From Lichina pygmaea (lineage: Eukaryota; Ascomycota; Lichinomycetes; Lichinales; Lichinaceae): DNA of 64,000 nucleotides. The notes under the pieces are model-generated. The model was not told the DNA's origin and searched no databases. It worked only from the letters and a program-made list of their open reading frames with translations. Positions 1 through 10,441 of this stretch are shown piece after piece; positions within the stretch are counted from its first letter, which is position 1, and every line of letters begins with the position of its first letter. The stretch is from assembly GCA_963422465.1 (NCBI GenBank), contig OY730172.1:124001-188000 (forward strand), in the 5' to 3' direction. The translations under genes were made by a program, and so were the position numbers.

Positions 1-359
1 AGGAAGCGCGACGCAAAAGTCCACGAGGGGGACGGTACTATATATTTTCCGTTCCGGGGATAATACAGTTGCATTATTCCAAGAGCAAACATCTTGTGGA
101 TTCTCTTTGTGCATCTCCCTGAGTTTTTCGTGGAAGAAGGGATCCTTGATGGATTGTGCGATGGAAGATTGGTCATCGCACCAGCAAGGGTGATGGTAAG
201 TGGCTTAGTCATCCAGATGGCGTCCTACGGATATCTCTGCCTTACTTACGTCGAGTACTCTACGGTACCGGTACATCTACTCCAGAAGACCTGTACGTAC
301 TCTACATGGTATCTCGAGACGTACAGAGTACTGTATGTGCACAATGAAGTTTGCACGTA
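1..359. other. Intergenic flank, no gene
   Basis: No conserved coding frame was recognised. The stretch is rich in GTAC tetranucleotides, for example around 257-306, as is most intergenic DNA in this window. It ends at the TA dinucleotide (358-359) into which the Tc1/mariner element is inserted. Confidence 0.6.
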
Positions 360-463
360 CAGTCAGGTCCAGATAGTCTGAATCCACTTCCCCATTCAAG
401 CTACCGAGAAAATATGGACTGGGTACGACGGGATCAGATTAGTCATCTAGAAAGTACGTATAC
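360..463 (+). repeat. Left terminal inverted repeat of the Tc1/mariner element
   Basis: About 104 bp. It matches the reverse complement of 1755-1859 with a few substitutions and a one-base length change in a C/G run. Confidence 0.9.
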
Positions 464-573
464 TATAGCTAGTGTTACAAAAGTCATGTGCCTGAGAATA
501 GTGACGATGATTGAAGAGATGATAACAGCAGTGATAGCAAAGACAGTAGTGACAGTAGTGACAGCAATAGGAA

Positions 574-1709
574 TCAATAGTGCGTGTACCAGCCTTCTGC
601 TCCAATGACTGCCTCAATACAACGGGGCATCAAGTCAATCAATTTGTCTATATGAGCCTGTGAAATCATCTGCCACGCTTCTGGAGTGTTCTCCTCAATC
701 AACTGCTTGGCAGCTGCAACAGGCATTCGATGCAGTAATGGCTGCCGCTCCCGGATGTTCTTCTTGAGGGGAAACCAGTTGTGCTTAATCGGAGTCAGGT
801 CTGGGGAATATGGTGGGAACTCCAGCACCGGATAGCCACTGTTTTGAAGCCAATCTCTCACTTCATGGCATTTGTGGATTGGTGCGTTTTCTTGCTGGAA
901 CACCTCACCTGGCCCAATAAGCAACAGCAGCTGCTCCTGAAGAAGGGCCTTGTACGACCAGCCTGTCACTCCACCTTGTGGTGCCTCAGGGTCTCGCTGG
1001 CAGATAACCAGGGCAGATCGTCCACGTCCAGAGAATACAGCCCAGACCATCACTGAGGCTCGGCCTGATTGACTGGTTGTTTGTACAGCCCATGGCTTCC
1101 ATTTATCTCCTGGTGTTCTATTGCTCAGGGCTTAGTTAGTCTTGCTATACTCCATGAAGAGGGTAGAGTGGTGTACCTGAAAATCCACTCTTGTTTTTTG
1201 CCAGAACTTCGCTCAATAGAGCACTCATCACTCCACCAGACCTTGGCCCAGTCATCCCTTGTGTAGTGTTGATGCTGAAGAGCCCACTGCAGTCGTTGTG
1301 CAGCATTCTCATCTGTCAACAGGGGGCATTGTCGTCGAACATGTTTCCAGAGCTTTTGCTTGCTCATCCGGCTGTAGAAGGTGCTGTGCTTCACCTGGGG
1401 CATGATTGCACGATGCAGATCATTCATCTCAATACTGGGCAGCAGCTCTGTAGCTGGGCCAAGGGTGTCATCTTGCTCTTTTGTTGTTATAAGTGGTCGG
1501 CCACTTCGTGGTTCAGAGACGTTGTTGACTCGGTTGACTGAGAGTTCTCCAAGCGCTTGTTGCACTGCTCCTCGTGAAACATGCACTTTTTGGGCAGCCT
1601 TTCGTTGACTGAGCCCTCCCTTCTCAACTAGCGCTCTGACAGCACCACGTTCCTCGGTAGTCAGCTCTTCTTTTGGGCGTTGTGGTTGGTCGGCAGGTCG
1701 AGGCATCAC
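574..1709 (-). pseudogene. Tc1/mariner transposase, frameshifted and catalytically altered
   Basis: Two overlapping-phase minus-strand frames together cover a full Tc1-like transposase. The N-terminal part (1709-1125) has a helix-turn-helix region and the first DDE motif (WWSDE). The C-terminal part (1053-574) has ENAPIHK and PPYSPDLTPIKHNW. A frameshift between about 1053 and 1150 separates them. In Tc1 proteins the second motif normally reads DNAP and the third PIEH; here the acidic residues are changed to E and K (ENAP, PIKH), so the catalytic triad is lost even apart from the frameshift. Some elements of this family are mobilised in trans, but this protein cannot be active. Family assignment rests on the motif order and the TA-flanked inverted repeats. 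Confidence 0.9.
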
Positions 1710-1754
1710 GACTGCGATACTCAGTACGGTGGATCTTTTGGTTGTTTTGATGTT

Positions 1755-1859
1755 GTATACGTACTTTCTAGATGACTAATCTGATCCGGCTGTACCCGGT
1801 CTATATTTTCTCGGTCGCTTGAATGGGGGGGGTGGATTCAGACTTTCTGGACCTGACTG
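1755..1859 (-). repeat. Right terminal inverted repeat of the Tc1/mariner element
   Basis: Partner of 360-463, ending ACTG next to the TA target copy at 1860-1861. Confidence 0.9.
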
Positions 1860-2470
1860 TACGTATGTACGAGTCCGTACAGTACTTTCTGACGTCGTCT
1901 GCTACCAGTAGCGATACAGTATCACGACAAAAGTCTGTGTACTTCCGTACGTCCCGATATGTTGATTTTCGCAATGGGCATAAGTAATGCGACAAGATCA
2001 ACAGGTCTCCGCGATACTGGAGTCGCATTACTAACAGCCAGATAGACGCGGCCGAACTTGATTTTGTATGGGACGGTATATTGACTTGTGTCGTGCCACT
2101 GTATGCCCGGCCTCCTAGAGAACAGAGGGAACAAGTTCGAGCCGGCGCCGAGTGGAATCGAGCCACTTCAATACGCCTGTCAGGAGGCCTCCAAGGGCCC
2201 TTGTGAAGACGTACCTTTCTTGGGCCACCCTACGTACTGTACATACCTTGGCAGCCCTTGAAGGTGTGGCTCGGCAGTACGGTGCCTACCCAGCAGCCTA
2301 CGGAGTAGATCCCTCCGATAAATACGCCTGAAAAGCATCTCAACTGTAGCAGAACGCCTACTAGGAGCACAGCGGAAGCATCTCTAATTACGACCTCGTG
2401 ACTGGATCCAGATCTACGTACTCGTAATACGTACATACGTACCTACGGTATGTAACTACCAACTACCGTA
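1860..2470. other. Intergenic, no gene recognised
   Basis: No conserved protein seen on either strand. Dense GTAC motifs (for example 1861-1895 and 2410-2450). It lies between two TA-flanked transposons. Confidence 0.55.
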
Positions 2471-3206
2471 CCCGATCACATGACGGTCGATATCAGATAA
2501 CGAGCAGTTAAGGGGCCCCCTTGATAAAATTTTGTATAAGTCCACTATCCTTGGTTGGAATCATCTCAAGTTTTTATATTGGGTAGAGAATCATATAGAG
2601 AAGAGATATCGAGCAATAGAGCTCTAGTATACAAAGCGTGATTGCTTTCTCAGGACTCAATCATGCTAATTAGTTCTGGGGCCTCCTAATCTTCCCACCT
2701 GTCATCTACATCATCAACATCAGAAGAAGACTGTTTTGACTGGTGAATGAGTCTTTCTTGCAGTTGTTACAGTCTTCTGATCTTTTTCCTCCCTCTCTGC
2801 CTACTTCTACAAGGTGCTGTGTTCTGCACTTGAAACAAGACTTCCCAACAATACGCTCTGCAAGATCCTAGACAGTCTGGGGAGTCATAGACTATTCCTG
2901 GATGCTAAGGGTACCAACACACTCCACTAGCTTTACTTCCTGGGGTCTTCTGCTGATGTCAATGATGAAGATGACCGGTGGGAAGACAAGGAGGTCGCAA
3001 GGACTAAGTAATAAAGTTGAGTTCTGAGAAAGCAGTCCCACTTTGTATACTAGAGCTCTATTGCTTGATATCTCTTCTCTATATGATTCTCTACCCAATA
3101 TAAAAATTTGAGATGATTCCAACCAAGGATAGTGGACTTATACAAAATTTTATCAAGGGGGCCCCTCAACTGCTCGCTATCTGATATCAACTGTCATGTG
3201 ATCAGG
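2471..3206. mobile_element. Foldback pogo-type element A built from two inverted 3' ends
   Basis: The element begins CCCGATCACATGAC after TA (2469-2470) and ends GTCATGTGATCAGG before TA (3207-3208). Its two arms (roughly 2471-2735 and 2955-3206) are inverted copies of each other over about 250 bp. Each arm resembles the 3' end of the Fot/pogo element at 45871-48007: the non-coding tail with its ATATGATTCTCTACCC-like stretch and, further in, the last codons of the transposase (a GEDEGWEDDEV-like acidic segment, here near 2955-3005 on the plus strand and mirrored near 2690-2735). There is no 5' half and no DDE domain, so it is non-autonomous. It comes from a relative of element G rather than from G itself, because the match is clear but divergent. 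Confidence 0.85.
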
Positions 3207-4040
3207 TATGGTACTTCCGTACAGTACGTGTGAACTATGAGCCCGTAGGTCACGGGACCACGACTTGATGAACACTACAGTCCGGAACACTCTCTATCCA
3301 GAGAGGTGTCTACCCGTGCCGAGGAGGTACTCTCGTACCACCCACTCTCTTCGCAAGCTTCAGTCAGGACACCTTTACTTCGTAAAGGTGTCTATCACCG
3401 GGATGTGACATATCACTGGGACATGATGTTTTTGTCATGATCAAGTCCACAATCTTCAAACCACCATAACTTCTCTACATCATAGCCAAATTATCCACTG
3501 AGACTGGGACTTGAATCCAGAATACTATAGATAGCATCCTGACACATGAGAAGTTCACAGTCTGAAAACTGGCTGAAGAATTCAACATCTCCTGACATCA
3601 ACTCCAAAACCACCTTGATGGCACCCCCTCTTGCCACAACATCATTCCTGTCAACAGGAAGCTCTCTATCACTGAAGAGCTTGCTGTCTGTTGGTACATT
3701 GATAGACTCAACAAACTAGGAATATGTGCAAGACTACCAATACTTCACAACACTGCCAATGTGATTCTTTCTCAGGGCTATACTGGAGATACCTGTTGCG
3801 GTCCGTACCGTACCGTCCTATCCGAGTATAGGATTAGGGCGAGATGCGGAAGGCAGGTTGGTTCTCGCAGGAGAGGAGTGTCAAGGAGCGTGAAGGGGTT
3901 TGGTGGAACGTGGTGGTGATGACACCTGATCAGTGGCTTCGTACAAGATTGTATTGAAGTAGATCTAGTTGTCTGGATCACAACATGAGTTGAAGACGAT
4001 CGTTCCATAAGGGAACTATCGCCGGACTATATAGTGCTCA

Positions 4041-4279
4041 GTCCGTGAGCTCAGTGAGCTCTGCTCACTTTGCTCACTTGTTCATGCATGCTGCAGCGAG
4101 CTGGGTGAGCTCTGCTCACTTTGCTCACTTGTTCATGCATGCTGCAGCGAGCTGGGTGAGCTCTGCTCACTTTGCTCACTGTTCATGCATGCTGCGGCGA
4201 GCTGGGCGAGCTCTGCTCACTTTGCTCACTGTTCATGCATGCTGCGGTGAGCTGGGCGAGCTCTGCTCACTTTGCTCAC
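4041..4279 (+). repeat. Tandem array 1 in the solo LTR
   Basis: Four to five imperfect units of about 60 bp. Each has a GTGAGCTCTGCTCAC self-complementary core followed by TTCATGCATGCTGC. Confidence 0.85.
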
Positions 4280-4525
4280 TGTTGCGGTCTGTACCGTGCT
4301 GTCCTAACCGAGTATAGGATTAAGGGCGAGATGCGGAAGGCGGGTTGGTTCTCGCAGGAGAGGAGTGTCAAGGAGCGCGAAGGGGTTTGGTGGAACATGG
4401 TGGTGGTGACACCTGATCAATGGCTTCGTACAAAAGGATTGTATTGAAGTAGATCTAGTTGTCTGGATCACAACATGAGTTGAAGACGATCGTTCCATAA
4501 GGGAACTATCGCCAGACTATATAGT

Positions 4526-4770
4526 GCTGGCCTGTCGAGACGATCGAGATTGTCTCGACAGTCTCGACGTCAAGACGGGTGAGATTGTCTCGACGGTCCC
4601 ACCATGTTATGCACCCTGCGTCGAGACTGGTGAGATTGTCTCGATGCTTCATGCACGCTGCGTCGAGACTGGTGAGGCTGTCTCGATGCTTCCTGCATCC
4701 TGCATCGAGACTGGTGAGATTGTCTCGATGCTTCATGCATGCTGCGTCGAGCCGCCTGTGTGTGTCTCGA
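4526..4770 (+). repeat. Tandem array 2 in the solo LTR
   Basis: Four to five imperfect units of about 60 bp. Each has a GTCGAGAC...GTCTCGA self-complementary core followed by TTCATGCATGCTGC, the same spacer as in array 1. The core differs from array 1 but the unit design is the same. Confidence 0.85.
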
Positions 4771-6477
4771 CAGTCACGTGACCCCTTGTTGGTTGGTCAC
4801 TTGACTTCCATGGTGTCCTCTTGCCTGGCCCGCGGCCTGATTGCCTATAAATGAGTGGCTCCCATCCCAGGGGTCGTAACACTCACGCATATGCGTGCTG
4901 CGGCGAGCAACCCCTGGTCGGTCTCGCCGGTCACGTGACTGCTTCCCGTGTTATGCTGCCTGGTACTTCCGTCCAGTATCCTGTTCTGCTGCTTTCTGTG
5001 AGTATAAAGACTGTGTTCCTCCTGGGTCGTAACAATACCCCCCCCACCTACCATTGGTGCTCTATGGGTCTATAGGTTTCTGGAACGTCACCCAGAATAC
5101 TCTTTCTGGAAGCAGAAGGTAGCAAAGCAAGCTGCTATAGCTGTGGCGAAGGAAGAGTGTGCTCAGGCAAAGAAAGCAGAGCAGGTAGCCAAGCAGGCAG
5201 CCAAGCAGGCAGCAAAGGCCATGGTGGCAGAAGAGTGTGCTTGGGCAAAGGAAGCCAAAGTGGCGTGAGGCAAAGCCATGATGGCAGGTGTTGCAATTGC
5301 AACCATGATCCACCAACACCACAATGCTCCGAACAACATGACAAGCTACTATCCGATAGATGAAGTGGTCTAGAATCAGATGGGCAAATAATAATTACTA
5401 TTTGGTCATTGTTCTACAAAGTTATAGGTGTTTGAAGTGTTTGTTGTCAATGGTCTGTTTTTGATCTAGCAGCTGTGGTAGTTTCTCAGCAACGCTATAA
5501 AAATCAGTAGACTTCTAAAATCTCAAGTATTATACTACAGAAGTAGGGGATTCAGATAAGCCGCTTACTTTTTGATTTAGTCATGGTGTTGCGGAGTTAT
5601 AGGACTGCGGACTCGATCATGACAAAAACATCGCGTCCCGGTGATACGTCGTGTCCCGGTGATAGACACCTTTACGAAGTAAAGGTGTCCCGACCGAAGC
5701 TTGCGAAGAGAGTGGCACGAGTGGGTGGTACGAGAGTACCTCCTCGGCACGGGTAACACCGGAATGAAAGTATCAGCAGTATGAAAGGTTTTCTTGATAG
5801 AATCAACTGCAATGCCTATAATTCCACAACACAATGACTACATGAAAATGTAACTGGCCCATTTGATTCCTCTACTTCTACACTATCGTTTCTGAGGTTG
5901 CAGGCCTTTTTACAAGCCACGAAAGTAATATATCTACAAAACAAGGAAGAGTGACCAAAAGATCGCATGTCTGAGAGAAGCGAAGCGGACGACTCAAGTT
6001 TCTATGGTAGCTAACGTGGCTATGGTAGCTACAGTAGTTACTCAACAATACCAGCAGAATCTGGGAGAGCCTGAAGCATCAGGGATGATAGTAGAAGAGT
6101 AGGGGAATCAGATAGGTACATAAAAATTATCACTTGTCTATCTAGTTGTGGAGTTGTAGGTGTTTCAAATTGATGTTGTCAAGAGCCTGTTCTGTGAGTG
6201 ACGACTATCATGACTTCTCAACAACACCACAAAAATCTAGAGAAGTCTATATCCTCAAGGATGATAGTAGAGAAGTAGGAGAATCAAATGAGCCGGTTAC
6301 ATTTCAATTCAGTCGTTGTGTTGTGAAGTTATAGATGTTGCAGCTGACTTGCAACCGAAAACCTTTCATACCGCTGATACTTTCATTCCGGTGTTAGACA
6401 CCTCCTCTGGATGGAGAGGTGTTCCGGACATACCGAAGGTGTGGGAGGAGGGGGTGTAGCCCCCCGTGGCACGGGTA

Positions 6478-6883
6478 CTGTTAGGATTGCAACACTGCCA
6501 AGGTCCAATCTCGGGGAGGACACGGCGGGCTGCAGAATAGAGCCTGAATAGGGACTGAACAGAGGTTGAATTTGTGTATATAGCGAGTGCTTTTTTCCTA
6601 AAGAAATTGATAACGGCTCTTCCCTGCCTCCCAGCTCCAACAACTACGACCTTCTGAGCAGTACGCTTCTCCGCCTTTTCTTTTCATCCTGGCAGCCCGA
6701 AGCTTGTTGGTTTACCAAGATTTGTGGCACGAAGCCTCTCCCAAACACACCGCACTTGGCTGAGCTCTGTCCTCCTAGTACTGATCAGGCGTGACTTCTT
6801 CACTTTGGCTGTTTAGTGGTGCTTGATAATCTTGTGACCACGTCATATTTTCCTGAGCTATAGAGTACTCTATACTTGATGCT
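6478..6883. other. Unassigned stretch between C1 and the LINE end
   Basis: No conserved frame recognised. It could be decayed LINE sequence or older flank, and nothing in it decides between these. Confidence 0.4.
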
Positions 6884-7375
6884 CACATTCAACCCTTCTT
6901 AGACCTACAAAGCACTCTCCCACACAGCAGTCTTCTCACCCAACGCCGCACAGGAAAGATTGGCCTGGCAGGCTTCCTGCACACATGTGGGGTCCCAGGC
7001 TTCGAGTCCCCGGCCTGCCCCTGCGGGTGGCAACAAGAGACAGCCAAGCACATAGTGCTTGACTGCCCCAGGTTCCACAGGGAACGTAGGCAATTGCGAC
7101 AGGCAGTCGCTACCACCGTACTGACTTTCAGCAGCTAACTTCCAACCCCCGGGCAGCCGCCGCCGTAACGACGTGGTTCCTACAGCTTGACCTTCTTGCC
7201 CAGTTCACCTGGTCGCTTGATAGGAGTACCCCCAGCGGGGGGCTGGAGGGGAGGTTTTTACTCTAGGGCCACGTGACTGGTCATGTGTCCTACGGTACGG
7301 TAGTGGTTTTCCTTACCAGCTTATAGATTCGCAGCATAATCTAGCCTAGCTAGTTTTAGAATGGAGTTGGAATTC
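6884..7375 (+). mobile_element. Tad-like LINE, 5'-truncated 3' end, decayed
   Basis: Translation from about 6884 gives the end of a fungal LINE ORF2 after the RNase H domain. It includes RTGKIGLAGFLHTCG and the cysteine/histidine motif CPCGWQQETAKHIVLDCPRF. After a frameshift near 7125 it continues with LTSNPRAAAAVTTWFLQ and QFTWSLD, which matches the end of the LINE insert at 55026-55375. The 3' terminus, TTTTAGAATGGAGTTGGAAT near 7350-7370, is shared with that insert and with the stub at 41892-41956. The 5' limit is uncertain; 6478-6883 shows no recognisable LINE coding. Confidence 0.75.
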
Positions 7376-7737
7376 TGAAAGCCGACAGTCGGTCGACTAT
7401 GTGGAGAGGTGCTTTAGCTGACAACCGGTCAACTGTGTCTCCCTGGCCTCCCTAACTAAAATCTCGACAAAGGAGAAGAGGAAAACCCTGCAAACTGTCA
7501 CGTGCCTGCAGACAACAATTTAGCCATCGCTCAGGGGGGAGGCTGATCTCGACACCCCTGCAAATCTGCGGGCAACTCTCGGTAGAGTCCCCGGTCAACA
7601 AATTCATACTGTACATACTGTACATACGGTACGTTACGTACGGAGGTACGGAGTACGGAAGTACATACAAAGCACTCTCCTACTTGTATCCCACCCATGT
7701 TATTGCCATCTGAAAGTACAAGGAACAAAGACGATAT

Positions 7738-7942
7738 AGCATCACAGACCACGAAAGCATCGCCCACATATATGCCAAGTAGATTCACAGCCTCTAATGT
7801 GTGTAGCGCACCAGCTTCCGGCTCTGACACAATGTGAAGCTTGTGATCTCCGATCAAACCAGCTGTTGTCGCACATGACAGTGTTCTCTCCATGACCTCG
7901 AGTGACCATAGAGCTGGATTGGTGACTATGTACTCTCTTTGG
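7738..7942 (-). pseudogene. Fragment of a fungal Hsp70-like ATPase gene
   Basis: About 68 codons on the minus strand read TNPALWS, TAGLIG, HIVSEPEAGALHTLEA and GDAFVVCDA. These match the fungal Hsp70-like family, in which the phosphate-binding segment ISEPEAAA is followed by FVVCDAGGGTVDL. The match stops abruptly at VVCDA, before the glycine-rich loop, and nothing recognisable precedes it, so this is an isolated fragment and not a working gene. It lies in repeat-rich DNA next to LINE debris, which fits a relic copy moved or broken by transposons. Confidence 0.6.
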
Positions 7943-10225
7943 CTTAATCATGGAACTATGTTCAATAGTTCTCAAGCAAGATGCTTGCTGAGGACCTTCT
8001 CTCAGCGCTCCCAGTCTGGGTTGACGTAGTTGACAATCATGTGTTCACAAGCACTGACAACATTGATTGGTTATACCAATTTGCCTGGATACTGGTACCG
8101 TAGCGCCCTGAGAGTTCTGTCCTACTGCTCACCAGAGATTGAAGCCTAGTTTTAATTATCTGTATGGTTCGAGGGGTTTTCTTCGACCTCAAACTCCCAC
8201 TTAACTCTCGTGTTGTCATTCCAAAACCTTTTGTGTTTGGTCAGTACCGGTAACACCTGCACATCTAGCCCCCCGCCCTCTCAAAAAATCTGACTTACAA
8301 CCCCCCGGGCTATAAGGTCAGTCGTCGATAGTGGATCACTCGCCCAGCTGAGAGATCAGCATCGTGTGCAGAGATGCTGCCCGTCTCACTTACCAGGACC
8401 CCACCACGCCAAGCTCACCTATCACGGCTCAAGCCAAAGGCACTACGGTAGTCTTCAGTTGTTCAATGGCCTCATGAATAATCTTCTCGAAAGAACCACA
8501 GCAGACAATATACAGTCGAGCTTCACCATGTTGATCTCATTGTTATGGGTAAGATGAAGGTTAGAGATGTACATACGTACGTATGTACCGGTACGGAGTA
8601 GAGACCACGAAACTGGGAGTGTACTTGGTAACTAATCCTAGTTGTGTACGAAAAGAAGTAGAATTGTTCATTCCAAACGAAGAGTAGTATCTTCTGTACT
8701 AGATCCTCTGTATCCTATATTTCTCAGGAGGAGGCTGACATGACGTGGTGGGAGTTCACCACTAGCTGGGGGTTCACAATGTGACTCCATCTCGTACCTT
8801 GTACGCCGAGGAGGATGTTGGGGTTTGGGCGGTCTCGCGGCTCCAACCACTCACGGTGAGGCGATGGCCATTCCTATTGCTGCACTCGCTGATTCTTGTG
8901 GGCGTAGATGCTCAAGCTCGGCTCGGCTCGGCTCTCAGTGCTCTTCTCGATATCTCTTCCAATCTCTGTGTCGCGGGGCTTCGACTCCTCCTTGTCTACG
9001 GTCTCAGTAGTGGCGATCTCAGTCCTTGACGTATCGTACGTGCAAAGATATCATACACAGCATTTGTCCTGAAGCCAATGACAGCAACAGCGCGAGAGAT
9101 GACTGCTGAGGGCCTGCTCAGGCTCGAACGACTGCACTATTCCTGGTCCGATGTTCGAATGTTCGACCCTCACGCACAACCCGGTGGCGTACTGCTAAGG
9201 AACCCATCCACGCACGGCACCGTAGCAGAGGTATTCGGCTGACATATAGCCGAGGGACGCAAAGACGTTCCATCTCATGTAGTTGGGATGCCTACATGCG
9301 TACTTCCGTACGTTACTCCGTTGGCTCTGGCTTGCTTGTTCCTCTGCACTCTACTGACTTGGCATATGTTACGTACAGTACGTACGTAAAAAATTACGTC
9401 CTCATGTCTGCGTCGACAATTTCGCCGCTCTATGCGCCGTGAGCAGACTTCCAATCGCGGGTTCGAGTCGCTACTGCTCGTACGACCACGGAGCATCTGT
9501 ATGCAACAGTCCGTTCCCTTGAACAGGCAATTACGGGTCTTGGTATCCCATCTCGCAAGATGGCAGGCGAACGATCAAAAGCAATGTCATCTCGCGAGGT
9601 CGACAAGTCTTACCTTCGCGAATTCAGTTTTGGAAAGGGCCGACCACCAGACTGCGGATTCTTGAACTTCACCAAATGATCGACGCCATCAATCGATACG
9701 AAGCCGCCAGCAACCTTTTACCGTACGCAGAAGGGGTCGAATTCTGCCTCCCGAAACAATGCGAAAATCTCACATGATCGAACTCCGAGCGTCTGGCGCT
9801 TCAACGGCCTGAGACGGCATCTGACGTGGCCGTCGGCGCCCGCAAAAGCCAAGGGCAGCTTGCAATTTCCCTCCGGGCCGCGCCGTGCAACCTGAGTTGG
9901 CGTGAGGCAGGACGACTAGTCCTAATATATCCTCGACAGTGACCGGCCTGGGGCGCTGGTCAGCTGGCGCCGCTACGCGATCCCAGGGGCTCGTCGCGCG
10001 GCCCGGGGTTCTATTGGGCGAGCCGGCCGTCAAGGCTGAGATCTCGGTGAGATGAACCCTGAAATCATGCAATTTACGGAAGTACTGCGCCGTACGGAAG
10101 TACGTACCGTACGCACTGTCCGTACGACCGCATGTCGATGCCGCTTTCCTGTGCACCGACGGGACAGGGCCGTCCCTGGCGGTCGTGCGCCCAAGCTGAA
10201 CGTCAGGAAGAGATTCTAGCGCTCG
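7943..10225. other. Long intergenic region, no gene supported
   Basis: No frame with recognisable conservation was found on either strand. GTAC palindromes occur at 8568-8597, 9300-9311 and 10092-10103. A tRNA-like T-arm at 9455-9475 does not complete to a tRNA. The last part is the upstream region of the gene at 10442. Confidence 0.5.
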
Positions 10226-10232
10226 TATATAA
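10226..10232 (+). promoter_or_regulatory. Candidate TATA box of the GPI-protein gene
   Basis: TATATAA lies about 210 bp upstream of the start codon at 10442. It is followed by a pyrimidine-rich leader (10240-10330) of the kind often seen around fungal transcription starts. Inference from position and sequence only. Confidence 0.5.
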
Positions 10233-10441
10233 CAGCGTCGCCAGCCTCTCCGCTACTCTCCTCGTCTTACATTCCTGTCCGCTTCTCGTCGCTCCTTGTC
10301 ACTCATTCTTGTGCGCATATCGACTTTTTGCTGCGTTTCTCTAAAGCCCACCGTCGTCGCTCTTTCTAGCTCCAACGCTCCAGGTCGTCTTCCATTGAAT
10401 CCTCTGTTTATTCGCGTCGTAATCGACCCTCCCGCTTCAAG

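Larger units (their letters stand above)
360..1859 (-). mobile_element. Tc1/mariner DNA transposon, complete ends, dead transposase
   Basis: The 1,500 bp element starts CAGTCAGG and ends with the complement CCTGACTG. It is flanked on both sides by TA (358-359 and 1860-1861), the target duplication typical of Tc1/mariner. Terminal inverted repeats of about 104 bp (360-463 and 1755-1859) match apart from scattered substitutions and a length change in a C-run, so the copy is old but its ends survive. The only coding content is a transposase on the minus strand at 574-1709. Positions 464-573 are a repetitive purine-rich stretch with no recognised function. Ends plus family-typical protein motifs make the assignment firm. 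Confidence 0.93.
3794..5034. mobile_element. Solo LTR (LTR retrotransposon fossil) inside element B
   Basis: A 1,241 bp unit begins TGTTGCG and ends CGTAACA (short inverted tips). It is flanked by a 5 bp target duplication ATACC at 3789-3793 and 5035-5039; five-base duplications and TG...CA ends are the hallmark of LTR integration. No internal coding region is present, so this is a solo LTR left after recombination between LTRs. A TATA-like CCTATAAATG lies near 4840. The first ~245 bp (3794-4040) are repeated at 4280-4525, and each copy is followed by its own short-period array (4041-4279; 4526-4770). Superfamily (Gypsy or Copia) cannot be told without internal sequence. Confidence 0.85.
3482..5268 (+). 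pseudogene. Remnant of pogo/Fot transposase of element B
   Basis: Recognisable N-terminal DNA-binding region of a pogo transposase at 3482-3793, resuming after the LTR at 5040. It aligns with the transposase of element D (26148 onward): KLSITEELAVCWYIDRL matches KLSPAEEVAVCRYIDRL, and RFLERHPEYS matches RFLDRHPEYS. After about 5115 the frame jumps straight into the alanine/lysine/glutamate-rich tail (QAAKQAAKAMVAEE-like), so the whole DDE catalytic core is deleted. The start codon position reads ATA, and stops interrupt the first part. Non-functional. Confidence 0.85.
3313..5753 (+). mobile_element. Pogo-type element B, decayed, carrying a solo LTR
   Basis: The element starts CCCGTGCC after TA (3311-3312) and ends GGCACGGG before TA (5754-5755). 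Inverted repeats of about 165 bp (3313 to about 3480, and about 5590 to 5753) contain a hairpin of stem GACACCTTTAC with a 3-base loop (3368-3392; mirrored at 5665-5689) and two direct repeats of a TATCAC(C/T)GGGA core starting at 3393 and 3411. Without the 1,241 bp LTR it would be about 1.2 kb, so most of the transposase catalytic domain is deleted. Two tandem 3' modules sharing a conserved GAAGTTATAG-like end lie at about 5366-5430 and 5546-5605. Confidence 0.9.
3280..6475. mobile_element. Pogo-type non-autonomous element C1, host of a nested insertion
   Basis: The right end (6340-6475) is a CCCGTGCC-type terminus followed by TA (6476-6477). The left end is truncated just before the hairpin at about 3290-3310. 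Removing element B (3313-5753) and one TA leaves about 750 bp that match element C2 (54383-55545) nearly base for base in the opposite orientation. No coding sequence remains. Both arms carry a pogo-like 3' untranslated module, so C is a second foldback-type element. Insertion of B at a TA inside C1 shows that C1 is the older of the two. Confidence 0.85.

Noticed and set aside
4041-4770. Regularly spaced palindromic repeats resembling a CRISPR array
   Set aside because: Units are imperfect tandem duplications with the same spacer each time, lie inside a solo LTR with a target duplication, and the host is a fungus.
9432-9480. tRNA-like sequence with GGGTTCGAGTC T-loop and a CTTCCAA anticodon-like loop
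   Set aside because: The anticodon and T-arm parts are fused without a proper variable region, the T-stem does not pair, and no acceptor stem partner or D-arm was found upstream.
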